A stretch of 64,000 nucleotides of DNA from Castellaniella sp. S9. Its GTDB lineage: Bacteria; Pseudomonadota; Gammaproteobacteria; Burkholderiales; Burkholderiaceae_B. The stretch lies in contig NZ_JAPFGD010000009.1 in assembly GCF_027257175.1 (NCBI RefSeq), positions 1 through 64,000 on the forward strand. Direction: 5' to 3'. The notes beneath the pieces were generated by a model, which was not told the origin of the DNA, ran no database searches, and was given only the letters and a program-made list of their open reading frames with translations. The position numbers and the translations under genes are program-made. Shown here in pieces: positions 26,023-33,613 of the stretch. Positions within the stretch are counted from its first letter, which is position 1. The number at the start of each line of letters is the position of its first letter.

Positions 26023-26748
26023 TTACGGCAACGGCCGGCGAACGAATCCGAGTGTAGCTTCCAGCCGGCCAGGCGGTATCCTGTCCAAAGAGGCAGTTGT
26101 CGCAGGGGATTTTCCCGCTGCATCGGCCGTCCGACCGTCGTCGGGCGACGGTTCCGTTCCACCGAATTGCAGGGCGGGGACGGCCTGTATGTCGGCCTCC
26201 AGCAGTGCGGTCAGTGCGCGCCCGTCGGGGGTGTGCAGCGCATCGATGACCTCGCCCACGTCCCGCCCCGCCACCAGGCCGGCGCCGGCGTCCGCCTGGG
26301 CGTACAGGTGGCCGTCCTCGTCCAGCCACCAGCGCAGGACCGGCCCGTAGATTTGTCCGGTGTGGGTCCTCAACACCAGTCCGCGTTCCGCGTCCCGGTC
26401 GGTGCGCAGGATCCACGGCGCCCCGTCCAACCTCACGTAGACGCGCTGCGGCCCATTCTGGAAATACCAGCGGCCTTGCGCGTCGGCTGCGTAATTGCGG
26501 CCGATGAATTCGAGGATCCGGGGATTGGTGATCGCCTCGCCGGGGTCGAGGGAAACATCGTCGGCGCCCGAAGCGTCGTTGGCCGATGCGGCTGCGTCGG
26601 CGGCACCGGATGCGCCTGCCCGGTCCACCACCCACCCGTGCCCCCGCGGATGCAGGCGCCAGGCGCCCTGGGACGACAGCGACAACCAGCCATAGACGTC
26701 GGGCACGTCCGGCCAGCGGGCCATGGCGGCGATGACTTCTGAATCCAT
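26023..26748 (-). CDS. DUF2946-family protein
   Basis: This 241-residue protein of unknown function matches the DUF2946 pattern known from Bordetella relatives: MARWPDVPDVYGWLSLSSQG near the start, ILEFIGRNYAADAQGRWYFQ, NGPQRVYVRLD in the middle and LRWWLDEDGHLY toward the end. The ATG at 26748 is chosen over 26862 because similarity starts at MDSEVIAAMARWP. An Ala/Ser/Asp-rich insert at residues about 40-65 and a degenerate C-terminal tail look variable. No signal peptide or membrane segment is seen. Confidence 0.7.
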   Translation of the reverse strand: MDSEVIAAMARWPDVPDVYGWLSLSSQGAWRLHPRGHGWVVDRAGASGAADAAASANDASGADDVSLDPGEAITNPRILEFIGRNYAADAQGRWYFQNGPQRVYVRLDGAPWILRTDRDAERGLVLRTHTGQIYGPVLRWWLDEDGHLYAQADAGAGLVAGRDVGEVIDALHTPDGRALTALLEADIQAVPALQFGGTEPSPDDGRTADAAGKSPATTASLDRIPPGRLEATLGFVRRPLP

Positions 26749-26858
26749 GACCCTGGATTCTACGCCTGGCGTCATGCCGCCCGACCCGCAATCATGGAGC
26801 GAAACATAAAGATCGCGGTCGCGCTTGGCATATCCCTGGCCCAATTGGATATCTGAAG

Positions 26859-26968
26859 TCAACTCGTTTCATCCCACCCGCCGCCGATCGTGCGTATCAG
26901 GTCCACCACCGTCCGTGCGCGTTCGCCGTCGAGGTGCACGGCGGCGCGCCGCTGCTGCAAGACCATGC
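26859..26968 (-). pseudogene. C-terminal fragment of RND-type outer-membrane efflux protein
   Basis: On the minus strand the frame QQRRAAVHLDGERARTVVDL then IRTIGGGWDETS ends at a TGA (26859-26861). The GGGW tail preceded by R-x-V-DL is the conserved end of NodT/OprM-type outer-membrane factors. Nothing upstream on this strand belongs to such a gene. It is fused directly to the LysR remnant on the other strand, so a deletion joined two genes of a former efflux locus. Confidence 0.55.
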
Positions 26969-26980
26969 CGGCACCGCGCC

Positions 26981-27298
26981 GTGCATCACTTCGCCGACGC
27001 CTCGGGCAAGGGGCTGGACTGGAGTTTCCTGGTGGACGGCCAGGTCGTGGACGTGCCGGTCAAGAGCGTGGTCTCGGTCAACGATTCCGAGGCCTACCTG
27101 CACAACCGCCACCTGTCATCCAAAGTCCGCGTATTCGTCGACTGGGTCAGCGAACTGTTCGAACACTGCCCCCGCATGGCGCACTGCGTGGGCCGAGTCG
27201 ATCATCGCCAGGCCTGCGACTTCGGCGGCAAGGGCATAGTGCCCAAGACCTTGCGCGATGTCCTGCAGCCCGAGACGATGGAGGCGAGTGTGTCGTAA
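26981..27298 (+). pseudogene. LysR-family regulator, truncated and internally deleted
   Basis: The frame reads VHHFADASGKGLDWSFLVDG, then VVSVNDSEAY, and jumps directly to LHNRHLSSKVRVFVDWVSEL, which are the middle and end of a LysR substrate-binding domain. The 50-60 residues normally between NDSEAY and the NRHLSSKVR signature are missing, and there is no HTH domain upstream. The remaining frame is open to a TAA at 27296-27298. It cannot make a functional regulator. Confidence 0.65.
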
Positions 27299-27417
27299 TG
27301 GGCGTCGGGGCAGCATCTGCTTACACCGCGAGCCATTCGGACAGGGCGCTGGCGCGATTATTTGTTAGGGTGTCTGGATGCCATGCACGGTGGGTCCACC
27401 TTTCAAGAGAGGCAGGA

Positions 27418-27660
27418 ATGAATCAGCAAAAGCAGCCAGGCGAGCCGCCGGATGAGTCTGTGGAGTCGATATTCGTGGAGCGGCCGGGCCCCAAACCCGA
27501 ACTTGAGTCCGACGTCCACCCGCAGCGCCATCCCGACGAGGATCCCTTGCCGGACGAATCCGACAACATCCCCGGCGATGAAAGCGATCCGAACCTGGTC
27601 CAGGGCCGGCAGGTCGCCCCGGATGAGGATCCCGGGGTGGGTTCGCGGCGCCGCAAATAG
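27418..27660 (+). CDS. Small hydrophilic acidic protein, unknown function
   Basis: This 80-residue protein is rich in Asp, Glu and Pro (for example HPDEDPLPDESDNIPGDESD) and has no predicted membrane segment or known domain. It starts at an ATG with GAGAGGCAGGA upstream, a good ribosome binding site. Low-complexity acidic composition suggests a disordered protein. No function is proposed. Confidence 0.55.
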   Translation: MNQQKQPGEPPDESVESIFVERPGPKPELESDVHPQRHPDEDPLPDESDNIPGDESDPNLVQGRQVAPDEDPGVGSRRRK

Positions 27661-27723
27661 CCGGCGGCCGCACGGCCGGAATGGGCGTCGGCCGCATGGC
27701 GCCGATCTGGCCGAGGAGGAAGA

Positions 27724-27966
27724 ATGCACAGGCTAGGCGCCATCCTGATGATACTGGGTGCGAACATCGCTGTCGGGTCGCTGGTGGCCGCCTTCTGGCG
27801 GGCGTCCTACGTGTGCGCAAGCAAAGCCGACGGCGGCACTTGCGCAGAGGGCGCCTTCAGAGTGTTCCTCCAGCTATTGGCCTCTGCGGAGGGCATCGTA
27901 TTCTGGATCGTGGTGATGATCGGCCTGCTGGTGTTCTGGCGGGGCAAGCGGATACGGGGCCGCTGA
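27724..27966 (+). CDS. Small two-helix membrane protein, unknown function
   Basis: This 80-residue protein has two hydrophobic segments (LGAILMILGANIAVGSLVAA and EGIVFWIVVMIGLLVFW) separated by a short loop with two Cys (YVCASKADGGTCAEG), and a basic C-terminus (RGKRIRGR). AGGAGGAAG directly precedes the ATG. The loop cysteines could form a periplasmic disulfide. No family was recognised. Confidence 0.6.
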   Translation: MHRLGAILMILGANIAVGSLVAAFWRASYVCASKADGGTCAEGAFRVFLQLLASAEGIVFWIVVMIGLLVFWRGKRIRGR

Positions 27967-28171
27967 GGCAGTCGCAGGTATTGGCTTACTTGATAACAGC
28001 CGCTGCCGTGAACGCCAGTGCGGACAAGATTGACGCCCGCCTCGTTCCGCACGCTACTAGAGGCCCCTGCGGGGCGGGCCAGTAAGCACGGGCTGAGCCC
28101 CCTGACCAGCTGTGCCCCCACGCCTACGGCGCGGGTCTTCGCTCGATTTGATCCGGGGCGGGTTTTCTGTT

Positions 28172-28561
28172 TCAGGCTTCCGTCATTTCCCGCTCTGCCG
28201 CCTTCGCCAGGAAGGCGGAGCGCGACAGGCGTTGGGCCTTGGCCACCGCGTCGATGCGATGCACCAGGTTCTCCGGCAGGCTGATGTTCAGCCGAACGGC
28301 CTTGGTATTGACCTTGGAGAGGTCGATATCCACCATCATCCAAAAGCCACCCGAAAAGTCCTTTTTTCCTTTCCAGGCTTCGGGCGCGCTAGGGCCGGGG
28401 ATCGCGTGTGTTTCGCCATGAAAGTGCGCCTCGACGGCCTCCTGGGCGGCACGGGGCAGGTCTTGCAGTTCGTCGGCACCCGCGAAGCAGCCGGGGAAGT
28501 CAGGAAAGGACGCACCATAGGCACTGTCACGGTCCTTGTGTACATGGATTGGATAAAGCAT
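28172..28561 (-). CDS. hicB: HicB-family antitoxin (partner toxin disrupted)
   Basis: This 129-residue HicB antitoxin has N-terminal MLYPIHVHKDRDSAYGASFP, DFPGCFAGADELQDLPRAAQ (the classic FPDFPGC motif) and a C-terminal ribbon-helix-helix segment (VRLNISLPENLVHRIDAVAK). The start at 28561 is chosen over an in-frame ATG at 28573 because GGAGGA lies 5-6 bases upstream of it. The hicA upstream is split by a palindromic element, so this is an antitoxin without a working toxin. Confidence 0.85.
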   Translation of the reverse strand: MLYPIHVHKDRDSAYGASFPDFPGCFAGADELQDLPRAAQEAVEAHFHGETHAIPGPSAPEAWKGKKDFSGGFWMMVDIDLSKVNTKAVRLNISLPENLVHRIDAVAKAQRLSRSAFLAKAAEREMTEA

Positions 28562-28590
28562 TGAGTCCTCCATTTTTACGATCAGCGCGC

Positions 28591-28935
28591 TTATCGCAGT
28601 CCAGCCTGCCTCAAGATGCTGCGCACGGTCGGGGCCGGGAGATCTTTTTTAGGATGCGGCACCGTCACCTTGCCTGGCGTGGTTGGGTGTTTGAACTGAT
28701 GGTGGGAGCCCACTGTGTGCGCTAGTGTGCTGTTTGGCTAGTTCGTGCATTTAAATTCGGATGCATGGACTTGTCAGGCAAGGCGCAAACCGCAGGGATA
28801 GCCGTGGCTATCCCGAGGATTTGCAACGCCGCATGGCAAGTTCAGGCGCCGAAGTTAAGTATGCGAACTAGCCAAACAGCGCACTAGGTACCAGCCATCG
28901 GCCTTCAGCTTCCTGATGAGGTCTGCGCTGTTCAT
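28591..28935 (-). pseudogene. hicA: hicA toxin gene split by a palindromic insertion
   Basis: The 5' part (28888-28935) encodes MNSADLIRKLKADGWY and the 3' part (28591-28721) encodes AHTVGSHHQFKHP with KVTVPHPKKDLPAPTVRSIL and a TAA stop. Removing the element and one CTAG copy restores an uninterrupted 60-codon HicA with the catalytic GSHH motif. The element lies between Leu17 and the GSHH strand. The gene was therefore intact until this insertion, which appears recent. Confidence 0.85.
28726..28883. mobile_element. 158-bp CTAG-flanked palindromic element, copy A
   Basis: CTAG occurs immediately on both sides (28722-28725 and 28884-28887). The ends form inverted repeats: TGTGCTGTTTGGCTAGTTCG on the left and, read on the opposite strand, TGCGCTGTTTGGCTAGTTCG on the right, with one mismatch. 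The middle is a 56-nt core (28777-28832) folding into a hairpin around GATAGC-CGTG-GCTATC. There is no reading frame. The structure fits a nonautonomous element (MITE) that inserted into hicA. The core is shared with copy B at 29351-29509. Confidence 0.85.
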
Positions 28936-29086
28936 CTATAAATTATACACAATAATACACAACATTGAATCGAGGCCTGGCAGGGTAGGAGTAATCCCCC
29001 TTTTTCAGCAGTAGGCTTTCGTAGAACGTGTCAAGAGAGGGGGGCGTTTCTGGCATACTGACTCCATCGACTAATCGGAGGTCTGT

Positions 29087-29284
29087 ATGTCAGAGGCACA
29101 AAGCAAGATCCAGGAAAGCAGGATCACCAGGAAGCATCGCGCTCGAGCGGCCGATGTCGTGGGCCAGTTCCTTGCGATCAGAGCCAGCCTGAAGCAAGCC
29201 GAGGCGGGTGGCGATGAGGTCGACGACCTCGACGAGGTCGCCGCTCAGTTGACAGTGGCGGCATTCAAGCACGCCAAGCGGTAG
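29087..29284 (+). CDS. Small charged protein, unknown function
   Basis: This 65-residue, highly charged, probably helical protein (RITRKHRARAADVVGQFLAI, DEVDDLDEVAAQL) has a good ribosome binding site (CGGAGG) before the ATG at 29087 and a Rho-independent terminator 20 bases after its stop. These flanking signals support a real gene. No family was recognised. Confidence 0.6.
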   Translation: MSEAQSKIQESRITRKHRARAADVVGQFLAIRASLKQAEAGGDEVDDLDEVAAQLTVAAFKHAKR

Positions 29285-29304
29285 CGCTCAGCAAGTAAAA
29301 ATGT

Positions 29305-29332
29305 GCCTCGCCTTCGAAAGGGCGAGGCTTTT
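29305..29332 (+). terminator. Terminator after the 65-residue gene
   Basis: GCCTCGCC (29305-29312) pairs perfectly with GGCGAGGC (29321-29328) over an 8-nt loop, followed by TTTTC. Confidence 0.8.
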
Positions 29333-29350
29333 CATCTCCGGCCCTTCTAG

Positions 29351-29509
29351 TGTCGTGTCTCAGAAATACGTAGCCATGATGAAATCGGTGGATTCGTGTC
29401 CGGGGCAAGGCGCAAAGCGCAGCGATAGCCCGTGCTATCGCGAGCATTTGCAACGCCGCCCCGGGCGCGAAGACACGATTTCATGGATGCGTATTTCTGA
29501 GACACGACA
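29351..29509. mobile_element. 159-bp CTAG-flanked palindromic element, copy B
   Basis: CTAG flanks both sides (29347-29350 and 29510-29513). The terminal inverted repeats TGTCGTGTCTCAGAAATACG (29351-29370) and its exact complement (29490-29509) are perfect over 20 bp and unlike those of copy A. Further inward, ATGAAATCG and CGATTTCAT continue the palindrome. The 56-nt core at 29404-29459 aligns without gaps to that of copy A, with seven differences. The element lies between a terminator and a hicB gene and interrupts nothing recognisable. Confidence 0.85.
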
Positions 29510-29582
29510 CTAGGGTGCGGCCGAAGTCCTGCCGCAGCAGGCCGCCCGGGTTGATCACCGGGCGATGGATTAATTAAAGCCG

Positions 29583-30014
29583 TCAGGCCAGGGCGACATC
29601 AAGGCGTCGTCCCAAGACAGACAGTGCCGCATCGACGGCCTCGATCTTAGATGCGTGGCCCAAGTCGAGTAACCGATCAACCTGCGGCGGATGAACACCC
29701 AAAGCTCGGGCCAAGTCGGCCTTGCGCATTCCTTGGCGGACCATTTCATTGGCAAGGAGCAACTTTGCCGTAGCCGACGTACCCAGCATGACCGTTGCCC
29801 CAGAATCGAAGGAAACGGCGGGAATAGGGCGACGCGCATCCATGTACAACTGTAGAGCGGCTTCCAGCCCCTCGGCGGCTTGGCTTGGAGCTTCGGCTTT
29901 CGTTTCGGCCACGGCGGCGGCTTCTGGCATGTCTGGGAACTGGATCAGTAGCGTGCCATTGTCGTCGGGCGTCAGGGTGTAGTGGTAGGTCAGCATGTGC
30001 GGGTTGTTTGCCAT
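29583..30014 (-). CDS. HicB-type antitoxin with C-terminal HTH (orphan)
   Basis: This 143-residue protein has an N-terminal HicB-like domain (YTLTPDDNGTLLIQFPDMPE) and a C-terminal XRE-type HTH (LLLANEMVRQGMRKADLARA, LGVHPPQVDRLLDLGH). No hicA was found: the 180 bases upstream on this strand contain no ORF with a GSHH or HPxK motif. It may be an orphan that survived loss of its toxin. An ATG at 29996 is an alternative start. Confidence 0.78.
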   Translation of the reverse strand: MANNPHMLTYHYTLTPDDNGTLLIQFPDMPEAAAVAETKAEAPSQAAEGLEAALQLYMDARRPIPAVSFDSGATVMLGTSATAKLLLANEMVRQGMRKADLARALGVHPPQVDRLLDLGHASKIEAVDAALSVLGRRLDVALA

Positions 30015-30200
30015 TGAAGCTCATCACCAAATACCAGGGGGTAGCCGACGCGCATGGTGCGGTCGTGGATCGCCGGCTGCCTGGTGCGTGCGTGCTGGCG
30101 TCATGCCAAAAACTTTGAGGCCCTGATCACCAAGGCCAGTGACATACTCAAGACATAGTTCGCATAACCACTGAGCCGCCTACGGGCGGCTCTGCCCAGG

Positions 30201-30572
30201 TCAGGAGTCCAATTGTTCCTGCGACAGCCCCATCGCGGCCGCGATGCGTTCCCGGGTCGCTTTCTTGGGCTTGGCGTCGGGCGCTTCCATTGCGGCATAG
30301 CTGGGCTGCCGAATCTCCAGTCGTTGAGCCATTTCGGTCTGGGTTAGGCCAAGATGTTCGCGCCAGGCGCGAATCATGCTCCAGCCGTTCTTCACATACA
30401 GGCGCATGACCTCGTGAGGGGTTGTGCCATCCGCAGGGATACGACCAGCGGGCTTCTGGCCGCCGGTGAGTTTCAGGTACTCGTCATAGGGCAGCACGAC
30501 GAATGCCGGCTTGCCGTTGGCTTCGAGGATGGTGTGAGAGGTATTCATAATGGGGTCCGTGGTGCTGTTCAA
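30201..30572 (-). CDS. Antitoxin with Phd/RelB-like N-terminus and XRE HTH
   Basis: This 123-residue protein has residues about 12-40 (HTILEANGKPAFVVLPYDEY) resembling Phd/YefM-type antitoxins and a C-terminal HTH (LGLTQTEMAQRLEIRQPSYA). It overlaps the RelE-like toxin gene by 4 bases, downstream of it. Toxin-first order with an HTH antitoxin is known for HigBA-type pairs, so HigA-like is an equally good name. Confidence 0.8.
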   Translation of the reverse strand: MNSTTDPIMNTSHTILEANGKPAFVVLPYDEYLKLTGGQKPAGRIPADGTTPHEVMRLYVKNGWSMIRAWREHLGLTQTEMAQRLEIRQPSYAAMEAPDAKPKKATRERIAAAMGLSQEQLDS

Positions 30573-30823
30573 TAGGTTTGTTCGTCGCGCTTCCTAACCT
30601 GCTGGATTTCGATGATTCTGACCGTGGTGTCGGCATCGAACAGCACGCGATAGTTTCCGACTCGCATGCGGAATCCATACTCGTGTTTTGTGAGCGCGAT
30701 CACATTTTTTGCATTGGGGAAGTTTTCCAGTTCGTCCACTGCGCCAATGATCGTTCCTTGTTCCTTTCGGTCGATCTTGCGAAGCTGCTTTTTCGCCTTA
30801 TTGGACCAGTTGATCGCGTACAT
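30569..30823 (-). CDS. RelE/HigB-type toxin
   Basis: This 84-residue toxin of the RelE/ParE fold shows YAINWSNKAKKQLRKIDRKE at the start, YGFRMRVGNYRVLFDADTTV in the centre and IIEIQQVRKRDEQTY at the end, the usual beta-strand layout with basic catalytic residues (Arg, Lys and a C-terminal Tyr). It probably cleaves mRNA on the ribosome. It overlaps the antitoxin gene by 4 bases, and a strong dyad lies upstream. Confidence 0.87.
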   Translation of the reverse strand: MYAINWSNKAKKQLRKIDRKEQGTIIGAVDELENFPNAKNVIALTKHEYGFRMRVGNYRVLFDADTTVRIIEIQQVRKRDEQTY

Positions 30824-30840
30824 GGATTTTCCCTTACTTG

Positions 30841-30867
30841 TATAGCTTAATTATAGTTTAAGCTATA
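30841..30867 (-). promoter_or_regulatory. Perfect dyad upstream of the RelE-type operon
   Basis: TATAGCTTAA (30841-30850) and TTAAGCTATA (30858-30867) are exact inverted repeats with a 7-nt spacer, 18 bases upstream of the toxin start. This is a strong candidate for the site where the HTH antitoxin represses the operon. Confidence 0.7.
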
Positions 30868-30926
30868 AATAGACACAAGAAAGATTTCAGGCTCGCAACA
30901 GCGGGCCTTTTTCATGGGCGCAAGAG

Positions 30927-31220
30927 ATGAGCGAATCCCGTCTCTCAATCGTCATCGACTCGTGCAGCGCCGAGCAGAAGGCGAAGGACCTCGAAAAGGC
31001 CCTCGATGCGATGGATACGGCCGGCGTGCGCGTTGTCAGCACGGCAGGCAAGGCGGGACGATCGACCGACGCGGCTGGCAAGTCGCTTGTCGGTGTCGGA
31101 AGGGATGCTCGGAAGGGCGCGTCTGATATCGACTCGCTGAATCGCTCGCTCACCGAGACCGGCAAGCGGACGGCCGCGGCCGCGGCGACCTCTGGTGGCG
31201 CCATGCCGTTCAGCGCATAA
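30927..31220 (+). CDS. Probable phage tail tape-measure N-terminal fragment
   Basis: This 97-residue product begins MSESRLSIVIDSCSAEQKAK and DLEKALDAMDTAGVRVVSTA, a pattern I associate with the N-terminus of tail tape-measure proteins of lambdoid/Mu-like phages of Burkholderiales. Those proteins normally exceed 700 residues, so this is a severe truncation that ends in unrelated residues and a TAA, followed by a terminator. It supports a former prophage next to tRNA-Cys. The family call is tentative. Confidence 0.5.
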   Translation: MSESRLSIVIDSCSAEQKAKDLEKALDAMDTAGVRVVSTAGKAGRSTDAAGKSLVGVGRDARKGASDIDSLNRSLTETGKRTAAAAATSGGAMPFSA

Positions 31221-31224
31221 AAAT

Positions 31225-31256
31225 GCCCGCGCTGGGGCGGGCTGTCGCGGGCTTTT
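31225..31256 (+). terminator. Terminator after the phage fragment
   Basis: GCCCGCG (31225-31231) pairs with CGCGGGC (31246-31252) over a 14-nt GC-rich loop, followed by TTTT. Confidence 0.65.
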
Positions 31257-31322
31257 GCGGAAATGTTCCAGAATTGCGGAAATTCTTGATGGCGACTGAG
31301 GGCTGGAAAGCCGCAGGAATCC

Positions 31323-31396
31323 TGGAGGCGCAAGCCGGAATCGAACCGACGTATACGGATTTGCAGTCCGCTGCATCACCACTCTGCCATTGCGCC
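31323..31396 (-). tRNA. tRNA-Cys (GCA)
   Basis: The minus strand folds as a 74-nt tRNA with encoded CCA. The acceptor arm is GGCGCAA/TTGCGCC, the anticodon loop CTGCAAA carries GCA, and the T arm has GGTTCGATTCC. tRNA genes often serve as attachment sites. The toxin-antitoxin-rich, phage-marked region lies directly beyond its 3' end. Confidence 0.95.
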
Positions 31397-31459
31397 GGTG
31401 TGCATGTGCCCGTGACCGGGCGCTGACGTCCCCGTCCTAAGGAACGGGAAAGCCTGCAA

Positions 31460-32359
31460 TTATACGGGATTCCGCGTCCGTGTGCCCAGGTAGGTGCCCG
31501 CCATCACCGCAACCAGCCCCACCAGGTGGTTCCAGCCCAGGTGCTCGTCCAGCAGCAGGGCGGCGAAGGCGCCGCCGAACACCGGCACCCAGTACAGGAA
31601 CACCGCGGCGCGCGCCACGCCGATGCGGGCGATCGCGTTGTTCCAGATCAGGTTCACGATGGCGGTCGACACCGAGCCCGAAAAAATGATCAGGAACCAG
31701 ATCCAGGCGCTGCCGGGCAGGGCGCCGCCGTATCCGGGGCCCCACAGCCCGGTATGGGCGATGAGCATCATCGCGCCCATGACATAAATGATGCCGCTGA
31801 TCGTCAGGGCATCCAGCCGCCGTGCGATGCCCTGGATGAAAGCGCCGCCGCTGGAAAAGCTGAGGATGCCGGCCACCACCAGCAGGTCGCCCATACCCAT
31901 TTCCGCCAGGTTGGCGCCGGCGTGGCCCAGGATGATGATGGCGACGCCGACAAACCCCAGCAGCACCCCCAGCAGGCGCACCGGCCCCAGCCGCTCGCCA
32001 AAGGCAATGGCCGCGATGATCCCCGAAGCCAGTGGGCTGAGCGCCATGATCAGGGCGCCGTTGGTGGCGGTGGTGCGCACCATGCCCTCGGTAAAGAGGA
32101 TCTGGTTCATGTACACCATCAGGAAGGCGCAGGCGGCCAGGCCCATCCATTGGCGCCGGTCCAGACGGGCCAGGACGGGGCGGCGGATCAGCCAGATCGT
32201 GGTCAGGGTGGCGCTGGCGACCAGCATGCGCAGCATGGCGATCATCGTCGGGTCCAGGCTGTTCGTGAGCTGCTTGACGATGGTGACGTTCAGTCCCCAG
32301 ATCGCCATCGACAACAGCAGGACGGCCTGGATGCCGTAGCGGTCCCGCAAATCGCTCAT
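31460..32359 (-). CDS. EamA/DMT-family transporter
   Basis: This 299-residue protein has ten predicted membrane helices in two EamA repeats (LLSMAIWGLNVTIVKQLTNS at the start; IIYVMGAMMLIAHTGLWGPG opening the second half). Members export amino acids or other small metabolites. It begins 4 bases inside the end of the MFS gene at 32356-33594, so the two are co-transcribed. The substrate is unknown. Confidence 0.88.
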   Translation of the reverse strand: MSDLRDRYGIQAVLLLSMAIWGLNVTIVKQLTNSLDPTMIAMLRMLVASATLTTIWLIRRPVLARLDRRQWMGLAACAFLMVYMNQILFTEGMVRTTATNGALIMALSPLASGIIAAIAFGERLGPVRLLGVLLGFVGVAIIILGHAGANLAEMGMGDLLVVAGILSFSSGGAFIQGIARRLDALTISGIIYVMGAMMLIAHTGLWGPGYGGALPGSAWIWFLIIFSGSVSTAIVNLIWNNAIARIGVARAAVFLYWVPVFGGAFAALLLDEHLGWNHLVGLVAVMAGTYLGTRTRNPV

Positions 32360-33594
32360 GTGGACGTCCCCCTGTTGTCACGTGTCTGGAAGCGCCGGGC
32401 GGCCACCAATGACAGCGCCAGCAACCCCACGCCGGCCGTGGCGAAGATCAGCGAATCGGCCAGATGGTCGGCGATCCAGGCGCCCGCCAGCACGCCTACC
32501 GATTGGCCGAGGAACAGGACGCAGGCGAACAGCGACATGGCGACGCCACGCGCCGACGGCGCCATCTGGGTGGCGTTCGTCTGCAAGGTATTGTGCAGGC
32601 AATAGAAGCCGAAGCCGGCCAGCACACAGGCCGCCGGCGCCCAGGCCAGCACCGGGACATAGGCCAGGGACAGATACCCCACGCACAGCAGCACGCCGCC
32701 CAGGCGCGCCAGTCCCGATTCGCCGATGCGGCGCAGCAGCCGCCCGGCCACCCGCGTGTAGAGGAATCCGCCGACCCCATAGCACGCCGCGATGCCGCCG
32801 GCCATCGACAGCGACACCGCATGGTGGCCCTGCAGCAGGCTGGGCACGAAGGCGATGGCGCCGAATGCGAACGCCCCTTCGATCGTGGTCACGGCGAGGA
32901 GCCAGCGGGCGCGCGGCAAGGCCAGGATGCCCAGCATTGCGGGGCGCCCCTTGCGACCGGCCGTCGTGGGCGGCGCGTCGCCGCGCGCGGTGCGCAGCAG
33001 CAGGCCGCCGGCGGCGAGAAAGACAACGGCGATCAGGGCGAACACCGGGCGCCAGCCGATCCATTCGGCGATCAGGCCGCTGAGCCATTGCCCGGCGAGC
33101 ATGCCCGTGACCCCGGCGCTGACCAGCCGCGCCAGGGCGACCTGGCGCTGGTCGTAGGGCACGTTGTCGCCCAGCCAGGCCATCGCCAAGGGAAAAATGC
33201 CCGCCGCGAAGGCGCCCGATACCGTGCGCGCCGCCACCAGCCAGTCCAATGAGGAGGCGAAGAACGCGCCGGCGTTGCCGATCACGCAGGCCAGTGCGCA
33301 CAGCGCGATGATGCGCAGCTTGCCGTAGCGGTCGCCCAGGGGGCCGAAGCCCAGCTGGAACACCCCGTAGGCCACCGCAAAGACGAAGATCACCCGGGCG
33401 GCCTGGCCCACCGTGACCGAGAATTCCGCAGCGAGCGCGGGCAGCAGCGTGTCACAGGCCCGCATCGAGGCGATGCTGGCGAAACAGCAGGCGCCCAGCA
33501 GCCATGCGATGGCGGCCTGGGATGCGGGGGCCGCGGGCGAATGTTCGGCTGGGGTGTCGATGCTGTGTTTCCGGTGGACGCTGTAACCTGCCAC
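32356..33594 (-). CDS. MFS transporter
   Basis: This 412-residue protein has twelve predicted helices and the MFS signature loop between helices 2 and 3 (GFGPLGDRYGKLRIIALCAL). The first 25 residues are hydrophilic and may include an over-extended start. It resembles AraJ/YnfM-type exporters in size and motif. The downstream DMT transporter overlaps it. Both may export related compounds; none can be named. Confidence 0.88.
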   Translation of the reverse strand: MAGYSVHRKHSIDTPAEHSPAAPASQAAIAWLLGACCFASIASMRACDTLLPALAAEFSVTVGQAARVIFVFAVAYGVFQLGFGPLGDRYGKLRIIALCALACVIGNAGAFFASSLDWLVAARTVSGAFAAGIFPLAMAWLGDNVPYDQRQVALARLVSAGVTGMLAGQWLSGLIAEWIGWRPVFALIAVVFLAAGGLLLRTARGDAPPTTAGRKGRPAMLGILALPRARWLLAVTTIEGAFAFGAIAFVPSLLQGHHAVSLSMAGGIAACYGVGGFLYTRVAGRLLRRIGESGLARLGGVLLCVGYLSLAYVPVLAWAPAACVLAGFGFYCLHNTLQTNATQMAPSARGVAMSLFACVLFLGQSVGVLAGAWIADHLADSLIFATAGVGLLALSLVAARRFQTRDNRGTST

Positions 33595-33613
33595 ACTATA
33601 TAAGAAATCGCGC

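Noticed and set aside
27967-28171. Noncoding stretch between the two-helix protein and hicB
   Set aside because: Checked for small genes and repeats; only weak GC-rich dyads seen, nothing that can be supported.
28777-28832. Core hairpin of copy A as a transcription terminator
   Set aside because: No T-run follows, it is one part of a palindrome of 158 bp with flanking CTAG, and the same core recurs in copy B.
30015-30200. Search for a hicA partner upstream of the orphan hicB
   Set aside because: No frame with a GSHH or HPxK motif exists in this stretch; only short, unrelated reading frames.
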